The notes: a model not told the origin generated them from the letters alone. 64,000 bases of DNA from Lichtheimia corymbifera B2541 (GCA_000697475.1 JNEU01000764.1:153383-217382), one strand, 5' to 3'; positions 45,982 to 58,649 are shown, counted from the first letter of the stretch. Made by a program: numbers and translations.

Positions 45982-48042
45982 ATGTCGGAAAAGCTTGAAA
46001 AAGAGCAAGAAGCCATTGGCGCAACTGAAGTCATCGACCACAATGAAGAGCATCCCGCTCCCACAGAAGAGGAATGGGCATCTTTGCGTGAAGTCGCTGA
46101 TCATGTCCCTGTTTCTGCTTTCCTTGTCATTCTTATCGAACTTTGCGAGCGTTTCACCTACTATGGTTTGAGCGGTCCTTTCCAAAACTACATTCAATTT
46201 CCTGCTCCAGATTCTTGTAAGTTGTTGTGTATTCAAAATATACATGCAGGTACAATTATTTTCTAACAAATCATATTTTCAGATCCTGCCGACCAGCCTG
46301 GTGCTTTGGGTCGTGGACAACAAACCGCCACTGCTTTGACTACCTTCTTCCAGTGAGTACAAAAAATACTTTAATAAGCAAAATATCATCGTTTCTCACA
46401 TTTTCCATCATAGGTTTTGGTGCTACATTACACCTGTATGTTTCCACGCTTTTAGACAGTTGTGGGAGAAAACGCTGATAACTAACAACAGGTTATTTTT
46501 CTACATTTAGATCATTGGCGCCATCATTGCTGATCAATGGCTCGGCAAGTACCGTGCTATCATTCTCTTCGCTTCCATTTATATGCTTGGTCTTGTGATC
46601 CTTACTTGTACCTCGATTCCCTCCTCTATTGCTAATGGTGGTGCTTTCCCTGGCTATGTTGTTTCCATCATTATCATTGGTTTGGGTACCGGTGGTATCA
46701 AATCCAATGTTGCTCCTTTGGTTGCTGAGCAATACCAAACCCGATCACCTTACGTCAAGACCTTGAAGAGTGGTGAACGTGTTATTGTCAGTCCTCAGGC
46801 TACCTACCAAAAGATCTTCTTGTACTTTTACTGGGTACGTATTAAGATGCAGTGCATTGTATCTTTGCTGTTTTGCTGATATCAAGCACAATAGGGTATC
46901 AACATTGGTTCCTTGTCAGCCATCGCCACCACTGAACTTGAAAAGAATGTCGGTTTCTGGCCAGCTTTCCTTCTTCCCACGATTGTATTCATCCCCGCCA
47001 TCATTGTCGTGTTGGCTGGCCGTAAGAGATATGTGTTGACTCCTCCACGTGGTTCAGTCATTGTCGAATCTTCCAAGCTTGTCTGGTACAACTTTAAGAT
47101 CAACGGCTGGTTCGCTAAGCTTGACAAATTCGATGCTTGTAAACCATCCAACCTCGCTGTTACCCACCCTGATTGGGCTGCCAAGGCTACCTGGGATGAT
47201 GTCTTTGTTGACGAATTCAAGCGTGCTCTCCGTGCTTGCATTGTCTTTTGCTGGTATCCCATTTTCTGGCTTTGCTATGTGCAAATCACCAACAACCTTA
47301 TCTCTATGGCTGCTACCATGAACACTGGTAACGTCCCTAACGACATTATGGTAAGCATTTGGCATGGCAACAAGTGACATGATTATATTTAACCTTGTTT
47401 TCCTTTATTCTTGTATAGCAAAATATTGATCCTCTCTTTGTCATTTGTGTGATTCCCATCATGGATAACATTGTCTACCCCACTCTCCGCAAATTCGGCA
47501 TTCGTATGGGTCCCATTCATCGTATCGCTCTTGGGTTCTTCTTTTCTGCTGTTGCCATGGGTTACACCGCTGGTATCCAATCCAAGATTTACAACTCTCC
47601 TCCTTACTACGATCATGTCAGCCGTGAGGGAGCTCAAAATGACATCTCGGCTGCCTACCAAATTCCATCATACTGCTTTGTCGCCTTGTCCGAAATCTTT
47701 GCCTCGGTTACTGGCAACGAGTATGCTTACAAGAAGGCTCCTCAATCCATGAAGTCCATTGTCATGTCCCTCTTTTTGTTCACCAACTGCTTTGCATCCA
47801 TTCTTCAATTTGCCCTTGTCTCTGTCACTGTTGAACCCAAGCTTACTTGGATGTACACTGGTATCGCTTGTGCCGCTATTGTCTGCTCTGTTTTGATCTA
47901 CTTTTTGCATGGTCACCAAGATGCCACTGATGTTGAAGAGGATGCTATTGGTCGTTCCAAGGAGCAGTTTGCCAAATACGATGCCCAGAAGAAGGAAACC
48001 ACCGCCGAATTTGAAATTGATCAGGAAAAGGGCCACGCCTAA
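45982..48042 (+). CDS. PTR2: Proton-coupled oligopeptide transporter (POT/PTR2)
   Basis: Plasma-membrane H+/di-tripeptide symporter for nitrogen scavenging. Exons 45982-46216, 46283-46352, 46414-46435, 46511-46834, 46895-47350, 47419-48042 (third exon only 22 nt), 576 aa. Seen: the ExxERFxYY proton motif as ELCERFTYYG; ADQWLGKYRAI after TM2; GTGGIKSNVAPLVAEQY; PTR signature FYWGINIGSLSA; the long central loop before TM7; and PSYCFVALSEIFASVTGNEYAY in the C-terminal half. Codon use is strongly biased to C-ending and T-ending preferred codons, so expression is probably high. The in-frame ATG at 45871 precedes the TATA box and was rejected as start. Symbol by family resemblance to yeast. Confidence 0.95.
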
Positions 48043-48959
48043 AGAAAAAGAAAACCCTATAACATATGTAATATTATATCTTTCCTCCTCTTTTCTTCTT
48101 TCACCTATTGTTAACTCCTTCTTTCACTCTCCCTGTTTATAATTTTACATCTCTCCCTCTCCACCAACACATATCAACTCACCATTTTTGTCAGCAGAGC
48201 TGCAAAAAGTCACCACCGCCATAGTTTACTTATTCGTAAATAGCGCTATATATCTTGCTATGTAATATAAAGCACAGGACGCGGTAATATCCTGATGAGA
48301 AAATCTGCCAATATTGAATACGTTGTCAAGTACCATATGTGGCTTTAATGGGGACCAATCATTAAGGGAAGGTGCCAGCAAAGCGGTAGAGGGTGTTGTA
48401 TGATCCATGCAGAAAGAGTGGATCGGCATTTACAAAGGGTAGACGGTACCCCGCATGAATACCTTGGGGATCTATAAGCAGTACTTGACAATAGAATGAT
48501 GTTATCATAATGATTGTGGGGTGACTATGCTATGATATAGATTGTTTTAATGTGCGTTCACGTTGTTTCCTCTCTCATCGAGCGACGTGCATAGAGCAAT
48601 GTGGGACAGGAATGGGTCACACAAACGTGATGTAGTGTTCTCTTTCCGCACTGGGCAAAGAAGGGTTCTGTTGCTTTCTCGCTTACTCTTTGTTGTACGC
48701 CCCCCATCCTCTTTCTCTTCTTTGCGCTTTCTTTCCTCCTCCGAGAATATAAACGTTGCTCTCAACTAAAGGGTCTCGCCACTTTATTGCGTGTGAGAAA
48801 AGTGTGTACTAGAAAATGTAAGTTCATAGATCCTACTTTAAGAACAATATAATACGCTCTCTTTCTCTCTCTTTAACGCTTTCTCACAATGTTCCTCTCT
48901 TTGCATCGATGACGCCATTCAACTCGTCCTTGCACAGATCGTACACCCTTTATTGAACC
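48043..48959. other. Intergenic with CT-rich PKA leader
   Basis: 917 bp. CT-rich leader (48860-48900) before the PKA ATG. A 67-codon minus-strand open frame (48226-48429) looks somewhat coding-like but has no start context or motif. No gene accepted. Confidence 0.45.
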
Positions 48960-50766
48960 ATGGATGCCATCGCCGAGAGTCCACATGAGGCTGACACTGG
49001 CAGTCAAACACCACAACAACCTCTTTCACTACAACAGCAGCAACAGCAACAACAACACCAACAACTACAACAACAGCATGCATTCTTTCAGCAACACCCA
49101 CAAGAGCATCACCCAAGACCACCATCTGTGCAATTACCGCATCCTCTAGCTGGTTTCATCAATAACAATAAGCCTGCATCAGCACCGCCCATAGGTGGTA
49201 GTGGTCCTCATCAGCAACCATTCTTCTTTGGCCCTTCAAGTGCTCGACCCGTCATGCAACACGAACACCCTGTGCGATTGCAAGCATCTCCTCATCCAAT
49301 AAAGCGACGCAATACAGGTGGTAGCAGCTCACTACCTCCTAACCATCCACTGGCAGCTTTATCGTCACCATCAGCCATCCAACAGCAACAATATCAGGCA
49401 AGCAGACTGCAATTTTACCACACTCGTACGCCTGTCTACGTCGCCAATCCTACGTTTACCCTCAAGGATTTTGAGCTCTTGGATACGCTTGGTAAGTGTA
49501 TGGCATGGATGACGATGCTTTGGATATGTGATTTTAATTGTTGGTTTCACTAGGCACGGGTACATTTGGACGAGTCTATTTGACAAAGTTTAGGGCGACC
49601 TCCAAGTTTTATGCCATGAAAGTACTCAAGAAATCCGAAGTGGTTCGACTCAAACAAGTACAACATTTGCTCTGGGAAAAGCAAATCCTTGCTTCGGTGA
49701 GATTCCCTTTTATTGTCGATCTGTAAGTGCACATGTGATTGCCAATATAAGGAGAGTATGAGGCTGATGATCATTTATAGGTTCTGCACCTTCCAAGATG
49801 ATACCAACTTGTACATGCTGCTGGAATATGTGGTGGGCGGTGAACTATTTTCGCATTTACGACGTGCGGGCAGATTTACCAACGACATGACACGTTTCTA
49901 TGCTTCCGAAATCGTATTGGCAATCGAGTATCTTCATTCCAAGAATATCATTTATCGTGATTTGAAACCTGAAAACCTGTTGATCGATCATCAAGGCCAT
50001 ATTCGTATAACTGATTTCGGTTTTGCAAAAAAGATCACTGATCGGTATGCACAAAAAGGAGACAATTGAATGGCTGAATACTCAGATACATCTTCATAGA
50101 ACATGGACATTATGTGGTACACCCGAATATCTTGCACCAGAAATCATTCAAAGCAAAGGTCACGGCAAGGCAGCGGACTGGTGGGCATTGGGTATCCTGA
50201 TTTTTGAAATGTTGGCAGGGTAAGCGAAAGGATAAGGATAACCTTGATGAATCCAAAAGCTTATACGACATTTTTTAGATATCCACCCTTCTTTGATGAC
50301 AACTCTTTTGGAATATATGAAAAGATTCTAGCGGGCCGTGTTCAATTCCCAGCACATTTCGATGCACTTGCCAAAGATCTTTTGAAGCGCCTGTTAGTAG
50401 GTGATCTAACTAAGCGTTTGGGTAACCTAAAGGTAAGCTGAGAACGTGTTGTATGAAAGTGACAAGGATCTAATGCGATGTTGTTGTAGGGTGGCTCTGA
50501 AGACGTAAAGCGGCACAGATGGTTCCGTGGAGTAGATTGGATTGGTCTTCTGGATAAGACTGTCAGGGTACGTTTTCATTTTATGCCATTGTGGATGGAC
50601 ACTTGGTTTCTAATAGCAACGAATATAGGCACCAATCATTCCCAATTACCGACATCCTGGCGATACCAGCAACTTTGAGAAATATCCAGAGATCTTTGAG
50701 ACGGATCGTAATGCACCCGCAGGTGATGATCCCTACAAGCATCTTTTCGTCGACTTTACCATGTGA
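48960..50766 (+). CDS. cAMP-dependent protein kinase catalytic subunit
   Basis: AGC Ser/Thr kinase released from its regulatory subunit by cAMP. Exons 48960-49491, 49554-49722, 49781-50044, 50100-50219, 50279-50432, 50490-50567, 50629-50766, 484 aa. Domain order: about 165 residues of low-complexity N-terminus with poly-Gln, His and Pro and one KRRNT site; kinase domain from [15 protein letters not shown] (glycine loop); AMKVLKK lysine; YRDLKPEN catalytic loop; TDFGFAKK; activation loop [28 protein letters not shown]-terminal AGC tail ending with the hydrophobic motif FVDF two residues before the stop. YRDLKPEN and the terminal F-x-x-F are diagnostic of PKA rather than other AGC kinases. A RasGEF that could act upstream lies 20 kb away. 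Confidence 0.95.
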
Positions 50767-51819
50767 CATGATTCCCCACCAACCCCATCTTCCAATGACC
50801 AACATCAATTTTTACGACACCAATACAGCCATTGTTGATTTCAACAACGCACACTCACACTCACGCACTCACGACGCACTCACACAACCAGCACTCGCAC
50901 TCAACACATTTACAAAGCACCATCCATCATATCGCACCGTTTTATATCCCCTTTCCATGTTTCTTGTTTTACCTCTGCTCCCTTGGGTCGTATCATAGAA
51001 AAATAGTAATTTACTTGTATGCGTGTTTTCTCACCAAGCAACGTCTATTGTATCTGTGACATCAAGATCGGATGAAGCATTCCGAGAGACGACTAAAAGG
51101 TGTGGGCTTGGTCAATGAATGATGAGAGAAAGGATACGTGATTATGGGAAGCGAAGAGACAATGTTGCAATGCAGGAATATTTGGGGGTCTGTGCACAGA
51201 GAGAGAAAGAGAGAGAGGAAGCATTTGGTGTAGCAATATCGGATAGCATCCGTTCAATGGGTACTCGGCATGGTCATCCCGTACTGCATAATCACGCATA
51301 TTACAGTAGGACGATGATGGTAGTGCTTCTCATCATGCGACCTCGGCTGTCTCCATTTGAGCATAATGAAAAGCAAGGGTGGCACACTTGTACAACTTTC
51401 GGTGGCTCGATCGCCATCGCAATATATCCCTTTTCGACAATTCTGGGTACACAAAGACAAAGTAGTAGTAACGTATTAGAACAAAAGATTTCTTTAATGA
51501 AAGAACACTTTTTGGGGGGTATATACTAAATATTAGACTGATTGAGAACAGAGAAAAAAAGAGGACGTGGCAAATGAAAAGGATACTGCTTTCATGGGGG
51601 TGATAAAAAGTTATAATGGCACATCAATCCAGTGGGTGCACATAATATGTACAAAGAAAAAGGAATAAGCAGATGGTGGTTTTTTGGGTGGGAGTGGTGT
51701 GTATGGAAGAAGGTCACGTCTGAAGGTTTTCTCAGCTATATACAAACAAAATGTGTAGGTGATTGTAAGGAAAAAGGGAATATGATATGCGTGTTGGTGC
51801 TTGATTGATTCTTTTTGCT
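50767..51819. other. Intergenic between convergent PKA and S/P-rich protein genes
   Basis: 1.05 kb, with CA-repeat-like sequence at 50850-50885 in the PKA 3' region. A 136-codon open frame (51119-51529) was judged spurious because of its GA-repeat composition. Confidence 0.45.
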
Positions 51820-52926
51820 TCATTGGGCTTTCTTGACAAACCAGAGACGCTTGAGAATCCGGCTGGTGCGATCGTCTTTTTTGCTTGTATTTGATTCCGA
51901 GGTGGATGGCGTCTTTTGCTTCTTGTTGGGTGCCAATGGTGATGTAGCAAGGTTCTTCTTGAGACGGCCAACAAGATTTTGCCAGCCTTTGGATTTGGCA
52001 ATGCTTGGTTTGCCTTCCCGCATTGGCTGAGAAATGGGTGATGATGGGCTTGTAATAGTGGCAGCAGGGGCTGATGTAGGTACAGGCGTTGCTGGTGCCA
52101 TTGGTGAAATAGGTGAGCTTGGTACTTCAGGTAGAATAGGAGATGCTGGTAATGATGGATAAAATGATGAATTGGGTGACTCGGGTGGCGGTAACATGTT
52201 GAAGTCGATAGGCGAAGTGATGAGCGATGTAAGGCCTGAAGTATTGTCGAGAACAAGCTCATCGTCATCGATCGTATTATAAGCGGGTGTTGGTATTGAT
52301 GAGATATCCAAACGATGAGGTTGATATTGCATGTCCTCACTGACAGGTGTGAGTGGTGATGGTGAAGATGGTAAGAATGATTCAGGCAATGGTGATGGTG
52401 CAAGTGTGCCAAAAAGCACATCATCTTCCCACCTCCAGCCTTTATCCAAAAGGGTTGCTGTATTGTTGTTGTTATTGCTGTTTGCGTTGGCTGATGCTGT
52501 GCTAGTGTGTTTGTCAAGGCGAGTCAAATGATTATCTTGCATGGCATTGTTGACGGTTTCAAGAGCACCACAAAGGATGGCACGCATGTATTTTTGATGA
52601 TCCTCGTCGGAAGGTGGCACCGGAACAGCTGCACTAGTAGCACTAGTAGCACCTCCGTCGTTGCCAGGGACACCAACTTGGCTGTTTGCAGCAATCGTAG
52701 AAGGGGTCGTGTGTAGATCATGGTCGGTGTCTTTTACGGGATCAAGAGGCGCGTAGTCTGCCAAACTATGCACAGGCATCGTATTCTTCTCACAAGCTGT
52801 GCTATAATAGTCATGGAAAGCCCAATCAACAGGTTCAGGAAGCTTGGTAACGGCACCAGTGGCTAACTTGGGCTCACTGGAATCTGAAGGAAACACAATA
52901 TCACTGGAGAGAAAATCAAGAGCCAT
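51820..52926 (-). CDS. Unrecognised Ser/Pro-rich protein
   Basis: Intronless 368-aa protein, no family recognised. Seen: N-terminal 60 residues with moderate complexity (MALDFLSSDIVFPSDSSEP, PVDWAFHDYYSTAC); an Asn-run (residues about 150-156); KGWRWEDDVLFGTLAPSPLP; a central region dense in SP/TP sites (for example SPISPMAPATP, SPSSPIS), the substrate pattern for proline-directed kinases; and a strongly basic C-terminal 60 residues (KGWQNLVGRLKKNLATSPLA, SRILKRLWFVKK) that may bind nucleic acid or membrane. It could be a fungus-specific regulatory protein. Continuity over 369 codons together with coherent domain-like composition supports a real gene; the opposite-strand and other-frame openings are shadows. 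Confidence 0.75.
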   Translation of the reverse strand: MALDFLSSDIVFPSDSSEPKLATGAVTKLPEPVDWAFHDYYSTACEKNTMPVHSLADYAPLDPVKDTDHDLHTTPSTIAANSQVGVPGNDGGATSATSAAVPVPPSDEDHQKYMRAILCGALETVNNAMQDNHLTRLDKHTSTASANANSNNNNNTATLLDKGWRWEDDVLFGTLAPSPLPESFLPSSPSPLTPVSEDMQYQPHRLDISSIPTPAYNTIDDDELVLDNTSGLTSLITSPIDFNMLPPPESPNSSFYPSLPASPILPEVPSSPISPMAPATPVPTSAPAATITSPSSPISQPMREGKPSIAKSKGWQNLVGRLKKNLATSPLAPNKKQKTPSTSESNTSKKDDRTSRILKRLWFVKKAQ

Positions 52927-55588
52927 AATAGACGTATATATGTTTGAATGAGGAAGGCACGTTGGATGATAGGGTAAAGGTAAGAAAGAGATGAATAATG
53001 ATGATATAGATGAGAGGGTTGTTTAAATAGGGTTTCTCTTTGGTCGTGTTGCTCCCTTGTTGAAACAGGTGTGGATGTAGCAATTAGGGAAAGAAGTGGA
53101 AAAGCGTATCAAGACAAGGCAAGCGGCTTTTTATATATTGATTGTAGCTGAAGCCGAAGGGAGTGTGGTGCACTTTGGGGGGTGTTGATGATGATGCTAC
53201 AGTTTTGTCTTCTCCTTCCGTTGATTCAATTCACAATCCCCAAATATGGCGAGAAAGAAAACAGCCAGCGGACATCATCAACCGATCTTCCGAAAACCAT
53301 GCTGTATGTGTGTTACATGATCGTGGTCCCCATCTTCGGCATCAACCCGACAACTACCCCTCTCTTTTATTTCCCTTCCGCTGTTGCTCACACATTCATT
53401 GTTGTGTTGTTATAGACCTTGTATGCGCTCATTACATGTATCCAGTGATTGATCCTGTGTGCTAGATCTTGGAGAAAAAGAAGCTTCCTCTCGGGAAGAT
53501 AGGAAGTGCAAACTCTATCGGCACGACCCGTCTTTGCTTCAGTGCCGAAGGGTGGGACGGGATATAAGGGGTGTTGACAAGCATCGTAAAATGGGCAATA
53601 TGCAAAAGTACCATGACACACCCACATAACACGCGTTGCTGCTGCTTCTCCTTGTGACATAGTATATATAGTGATGATGCATCCCTTAGTTACTCCTTAA
53701 AAACAAGCAAATTGGAGCACCATTGCCACCCATTTCATCCACATACATTTATACCACCGCTATGTGTTCCCGTTGGTTCCGAATAAGATCTAGTGGGACA
53801 ACGGTGCTGTTGGCGATCATCACATTTCACCGACGCCCTCTCTATCGTTAGTGCTGTATACACGCACACAGCTACAACGCCCTCGCCCAACTTAAAATGC
53901 GTACGCCTTGGCTAGAAGTAAAAAAACTTCTTTGTCGCTTCTCGGCTATTGACTTGTGTGGCAATTCCGAGGTTGTGGCAATAGAGTGGCCCAAGGTTTC
54001 AGAATCCCAAACGGCACTACTCGATTAAGTCATTCCAGCTAACAAAATCTTTTTCATCTATCAGCACCACAGTCCTTGGATCAGCCCTATTACGCCCTCT
54101 TCATCATCAACACCATTGCTTGATCCTTGAACTTAAATCTATTCGTACCATCTATGTGTTCCAACCTAGATCATAAAAGCTTCTTTTTTCATGATGCAAT
54201 TACGGGGTCTTCTCAATGGTTTCATAAAAGCGATACATTCAAGGGAAGCTATAAGCGAACATAACAGTGTTAGAGATCCACAAGCACATGATGTAGTTGT
54301 AAAGGAGTAGTAAAGGGAATATTAAGGGTTTCATTTGTGAGGACAAAGAACATGATCTCACTTTAGCTCTCATTTTCGCATATGCTCTTCTTTGTTGCAG
54401 CAAAAAACCAGGACCCATGATCCAAGCAGTGGCGCTTGCTCCATCTCACGCCACACCATAGCCAATTGATGGCCTACTGCTATAATACCTTCTCACACAA
54501 TCCCGTTTATTATACATCCATCATTGATCAACACCAAATGACGCATCCCTAAGCGCTTTGGAGACAAATTTTTCATTGCGAATGTGCCTACTCTGACTAC
54601 TGGGCAAAAACACTATGATGGCCAACGTCGTTCAACGGCCCAAAAATGGACCATGCGGTAACACAAGGTTCGTGAAACTACCACCGTCACTACCGTTACA
54701 ATGAATTTCTTTTTGACAGTGATGCCCGATTTTTTTCATTGTAATTGGCGTCGACCCGATCTGATAAGTTGGCACAATGTGTTACTATCTTAGCGAAAGG
54801 ATGTGGTACGCGTATATTGCTCATCCATAGATATGTATCGTATAACGGAATTAAGGTATATCGGTCACGGCAGGACTTGCTATAAAACTGGAGATTGGAA
54901 AAGGAAAAGGAGGAGGAGCTGAAAACAGCAATAGGCTCTGTGGCAATTTTGGGCAAAGAAAGGAGCAGCCAAATGCAAGTGCCAACTGACCTGTCAAAAA
55001 TAAAGCGAAGAGAACAAGATCTCAAATCATACGACAGGCCACGATTTCCACAAGCATGGCATTAGAGCTGACAGGTGTTGATGTTGATCAGCACCATCAT
55101 ATGACATTATGTGCTATATGCATACATAGTCGTTCGCATCATCATCATCGTCATCATTATATATTATAGTGCACTGCCGCAAGCGTTGTTGGCTTGTTGT
55201 GTGTTATGGCTTTTCCCTGGTTGGGTCATTCGTTGTATAAAGGTCGAAAAAAAAGGAGTGAGGAAAATGAAAATAACAAGCCCATCCCGTTTCTTTTATT
55301 AAATAGGGATCCACAATGACCGGTGTAACCCACAAGCTCGTCAAAGTAGGCCATCCCCATGGCTCATCCCATTATCTCTTTTTCTCTTTGGAATAAACCT
55401 GCCATAAAGTGGGACATGCTTTCATCGACTCCCTTCTTTCCTCTCCTTACTGAATGCTACACAAGACTACCGCATCGATTCATATAATGGCAACGCAATA
55501 ACGCAAGGTTGATATTAGGCTTTCTTTGTTCCGTTTACCTCAGCAGCAGCAGCAGCAGCCGTAAAAATCAATATCAGCAGCATATATC
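52927..55588. other. Longest gene-free interval of the central region
   Basis: 2.66 kb between two divergently transcribed genes. No protein, RNA or repeat family could be supported. Near its 3' end lies a (CAG)6 run (55541-55558), presumably in the 5' leader of the downstream membrane-protein gene. ATC-rich microsatellite at 55137-55156. Confidence 0.5.
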
Positions 55589-56651
55589 ATGTATTCGCCT
55601 GACCAATACGAAATCGTCTCGGAAATCAATAGTGTGGCCTGTGTCACAGCTGTGTCTTTGATCTTTGGTCGCAAGATCGCTGCAGTGGATGGCCCAATCT
55701 ATTATGTACGAGGACTTATCCTCACGCTTTATGGCCTTACTTGGGCCTTTGATTTAATCGCATGCATGCTTGTCAGCACCAATAATGGCAACTATATTTC
55801 ATGCAAGCTCGGTTTCTTCAATTGCGCTTTGTTTTACACGTTTGCGAAGATCATGCTATACCTTTATTTTACGGAAAAGGTATACATTATTGGTCCTGTA
55901 ATGGCAAGGATAAAGGCTGATCTCAGTACCTCTATTAGATCTACGTCATGTCTATGCCCAAAGTCTCACGTATGCGATCTATATATTATCATGTCGCATT
56001 TGCAATCTTGGCGTTGTATCTGGGATGCATCGTCTTTTTGATCATTTCACGTGTCGTTGAAGTCGATGATACATCACCTTACCATTGCACTATCGGCTAC
56101 TCGCTACCTGCGACCATTACTATTCTTTGCTGCGACTTTTTGATTGCTGCATTATGCACAGGCATGTTCATAAAGCTATATGCATTCCCAAGTATGGCAC
56201 AGCAAACCGCTCAACAAGCATCATCCCTCAAACTTATGGCCCGCCGCCATATTATCGCCGCCATTGTACCCTGCATCACTTCCACAGTCAACTATGTCAT
56301 CATGGTGGCACTTCAGGGCCGTGAACGAGGCCTTGTTGCTCTTGCAGTGTGCACGGTGGTATGTAAAAGTGTATGGCCTTCAATCTAAATACCATATGTA
56401 TTCACCATTTTTCCTCATTCTTTAGGATATTACCGTTGTTTCATGCGTCGTTCATTGGGGTAAGATTCTTCTACTATATTTGCCACTATATCACTCACTC
56501 ATCATTGTACCTTGTAGTCACATCGCATCCTGCCGAATCCCATTTAGTGGAGAAAGGCTTGCACGCTGGTGGTGGTGATAGGCCAGTTAAGCTAGAAATC
56601 AAGCAGCATCAAGAAGTCGTGGTGTTGACTGAGCTCAATTCCAGAATGTGA
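55589..56651 (+). CDS. Putative six- or seven-transmembrane protein
   Basis: No named family recognised. Exons 55589-55879, 55939-56358, 56426-56459, 56518-56651, 292 aa. Hydrophobic segments at about residues 12-30, 38-62, 72-97, 112-133, 148-172, 195-218 and 225-245; short loops; hydrophilic 45-residue C-terminus (KLEIKQHQEVVV). Exon 3 is only 34 nt. Topology recalls a small GPCR-like or solute carrier-like protein, but no signature is visible. It differs in sequence from the protein at 14249-15773, so paralogy is not claimed. Unspliced reading of intron 1 leads to a stop, which supports the splice. Confidence 0.72.
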
Positions 56652-56835
56652 TATCCATCGTTACTGCTACTACTACTACTATCACCCCTGCATCCGGATC
56701 TACGTGTATCCCACCCCCCATTTTTTCCGCTTTTCCACTTTATCCGTCGTATAATAGTTTTCATTGCAAAGTGCACTATGTAATATGAAGTTTCTCGTAT
56801 AGTATGGTTTTATCCAAAAAGATGATCTTGCTTTA

Positions 56836-58649
56836 TTATATGCCATTTTCTACAGGTGTTTGTTTGGCAGCAGCCACAATTTCCTCGGTACGATCAGGCC
56901 AAGCAGCCTTCACCTTGTCCCACATTCCAGCCACAGAATCATCCATTCCCTTGAGTCGATTGACAGGAGAGTCCAATTGCTCAGCATGTGTATTGAGCCA
57001 AGTAACAATTCGTTGTATATGAAGTTGCTCGCTGACGGTTGACATATCATGGGGAACAAAGGGCAACTCATACTTGTCCATGAAAGCACGCATGGCTTCT
57101 TGCGATGGCAATCGAGCAGCTTGACTCCATACACGTGCAACAGCTTGGCCTTGATACCAAAAGTGACCGAGTCCATGTAAATGTCTGGCAATACCAACAA
57201 AAGCAAGTGTGGGATCATCCATGGCAAATAGATCACGATAGGTCGTTATGGGCTTAATATCATCTACCACCACGATAGCCTTTTCCTTGACCTCCTGGGG
57301 ATCGCTATCATGTGCACATAATGAGCCAAGATAATGGTAATCACCCTTGTATCCGGTACAAAAGACGACGCAGTCAATATCTTCGAGAATAGTCTCATCC
57401 ATAAACGTGATAGTGCCATTGACATTCCCATCCTTATCAGCAAAGCTCTTGATCTCAGGTTTGTGAATGGTGGATTTGGGTGTTCCAGTGCGAATCAACT
57501 TGAGAATCTCACAGCCAGGATTATCCCAGTCACCTCTAACGACCATGTATACATTGTTTGCTACGCCTTCCATGCGCTGAGCCAGATCGATAGCCGACAC
57601 ATGACTGCCCACCAGAAGCACGTTCTAGGTCACATTGACAATCAGCGATATGCATGATTATTATGCATATATGATATTTACCTTTCCTGCGTATGCGCTA
57701 CAGTGGCGAAATTGTTTAGCGTGCAAGACTCTGTCAGGCCATTTTTGATCGTATTCTGCAAGCTTGTCAATGGATGGAATGAATGCTTTCTGGAAGATGC
57801 CAGTAGCCACCACAACTGCGTCAAAGGTTGCCTTCCATGTGGTGTATCGCAACTTGCATTTATCCACACGCTCACATTTGCGGGCTGTGACAATCCATTC
57901 GGATGCACCTGTTTCTGGAACTACCACGCGATTAACATGCTCGATATTGGTGTTGAGCTCAATGTTGTCATGCAGTTTGAAGTTGGTTGCATAATCATGC
58001 AAGTGGGCTTGTAGCTGAACATGAGAGATGTACCATGGTGTGCCTGAAGGATAGGGGAAATCCTCGTACTCGATCATTGGCGTCGGTGTGTTGTTATAGA
58101 GAGCATAATAACATCCGCTGGGTGGTGCATGTGCATCCACAAGTCGCTGAGCTTCTTCCTCTGTCTCCGTCTCCACATCACCATCGTTAGGTTTCTTCTC
58201 GGCGTTCATGTTGCAGTTGCCATTTTGGGTGGGTGCTTGTTCAGCGTTGGGAACAGGGATTTTGCCTTCGGTCGTCTTTTGATACAACCTTTGAAAACAA
58301 GACTCTATGTTAATAAATCATGGCACGTGAAAAATATACAGGGTTCTAGTATTTTTTGTGCGCACCATGTACCACCAACCGCCTTGGCCCGCTCAAATAC
58401 TGTGACATCCAATCCTTGTTCTTTCAGTGCCTTGGCTGCAACCAACTATTATTTACGTTAGCATCGATGATATGGGTTCAGTCAGTAACTTACTCCAGCA
58501 GGACCAGCACCAATCACTGCTACTTTTTTGATGGGTTTAGGAAACACAAAAGGATCCTTGAGTGCATTCAAGCTTTCTTGACGTGTCTTGTCAATGACTT
58601 GCTCTTTGGTCAAGAGTTGAGCCTGTGGGCTTTCGATTCCAATTGTCAT
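56836..58649 (-). CDS. Flavin-containing monooxygenase (FMO-like)
   Basis: FAD/NADPH-dependent oxygenase acting on soft nucleophiles. Minus-strand exons 58494-58649, 58366-58445, 57682-58288, 56836-57624, 543 aa. Seen: FAD Rossmann motif as KKVAVIGAGPAG with VGGTW about 45 residues later; FEDFPYP-like IEYEDFPYPSG; VVATGIFQKAFIPSI (conserved ATG...P block); second Rossmann site NVLLVGSHVSAIDLA; VVFCTGYKGDY; FVGIARHLHGLGHFWYQ. The NADPH motif is G-S-H-V-S-A rather than the usual GxGxSG/A, and an acidic 45-residue insert (TETEEEAQ) sits after GGTW. An upstream in-frame ATG at 58697 would add 16 residues. It converges with the membrane-protein gene (184 bp between stops). Confidence 0.9.

Noticed and set aside
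49029..49080. CAG/CAA repeat as a possible mobile or regulatory repeat
   Set aside because: It is in frame within PKA exon 1 and encodes the poly-Gln tract.
51119..51529. 136-codon plus-strand open frame between PKA and the S/P-rich gene
   Set aside because: Dominated by GA-rich simple sequence, no motif, no promoter or intron context.
51732..52517. 261-codon minus-strand open frame rich in His/Leu
   Set aside because: Alternative frame of the S/P-rich protein gene. Composition (HH, LL runs) is that of a frameshifted low-complexity gene.
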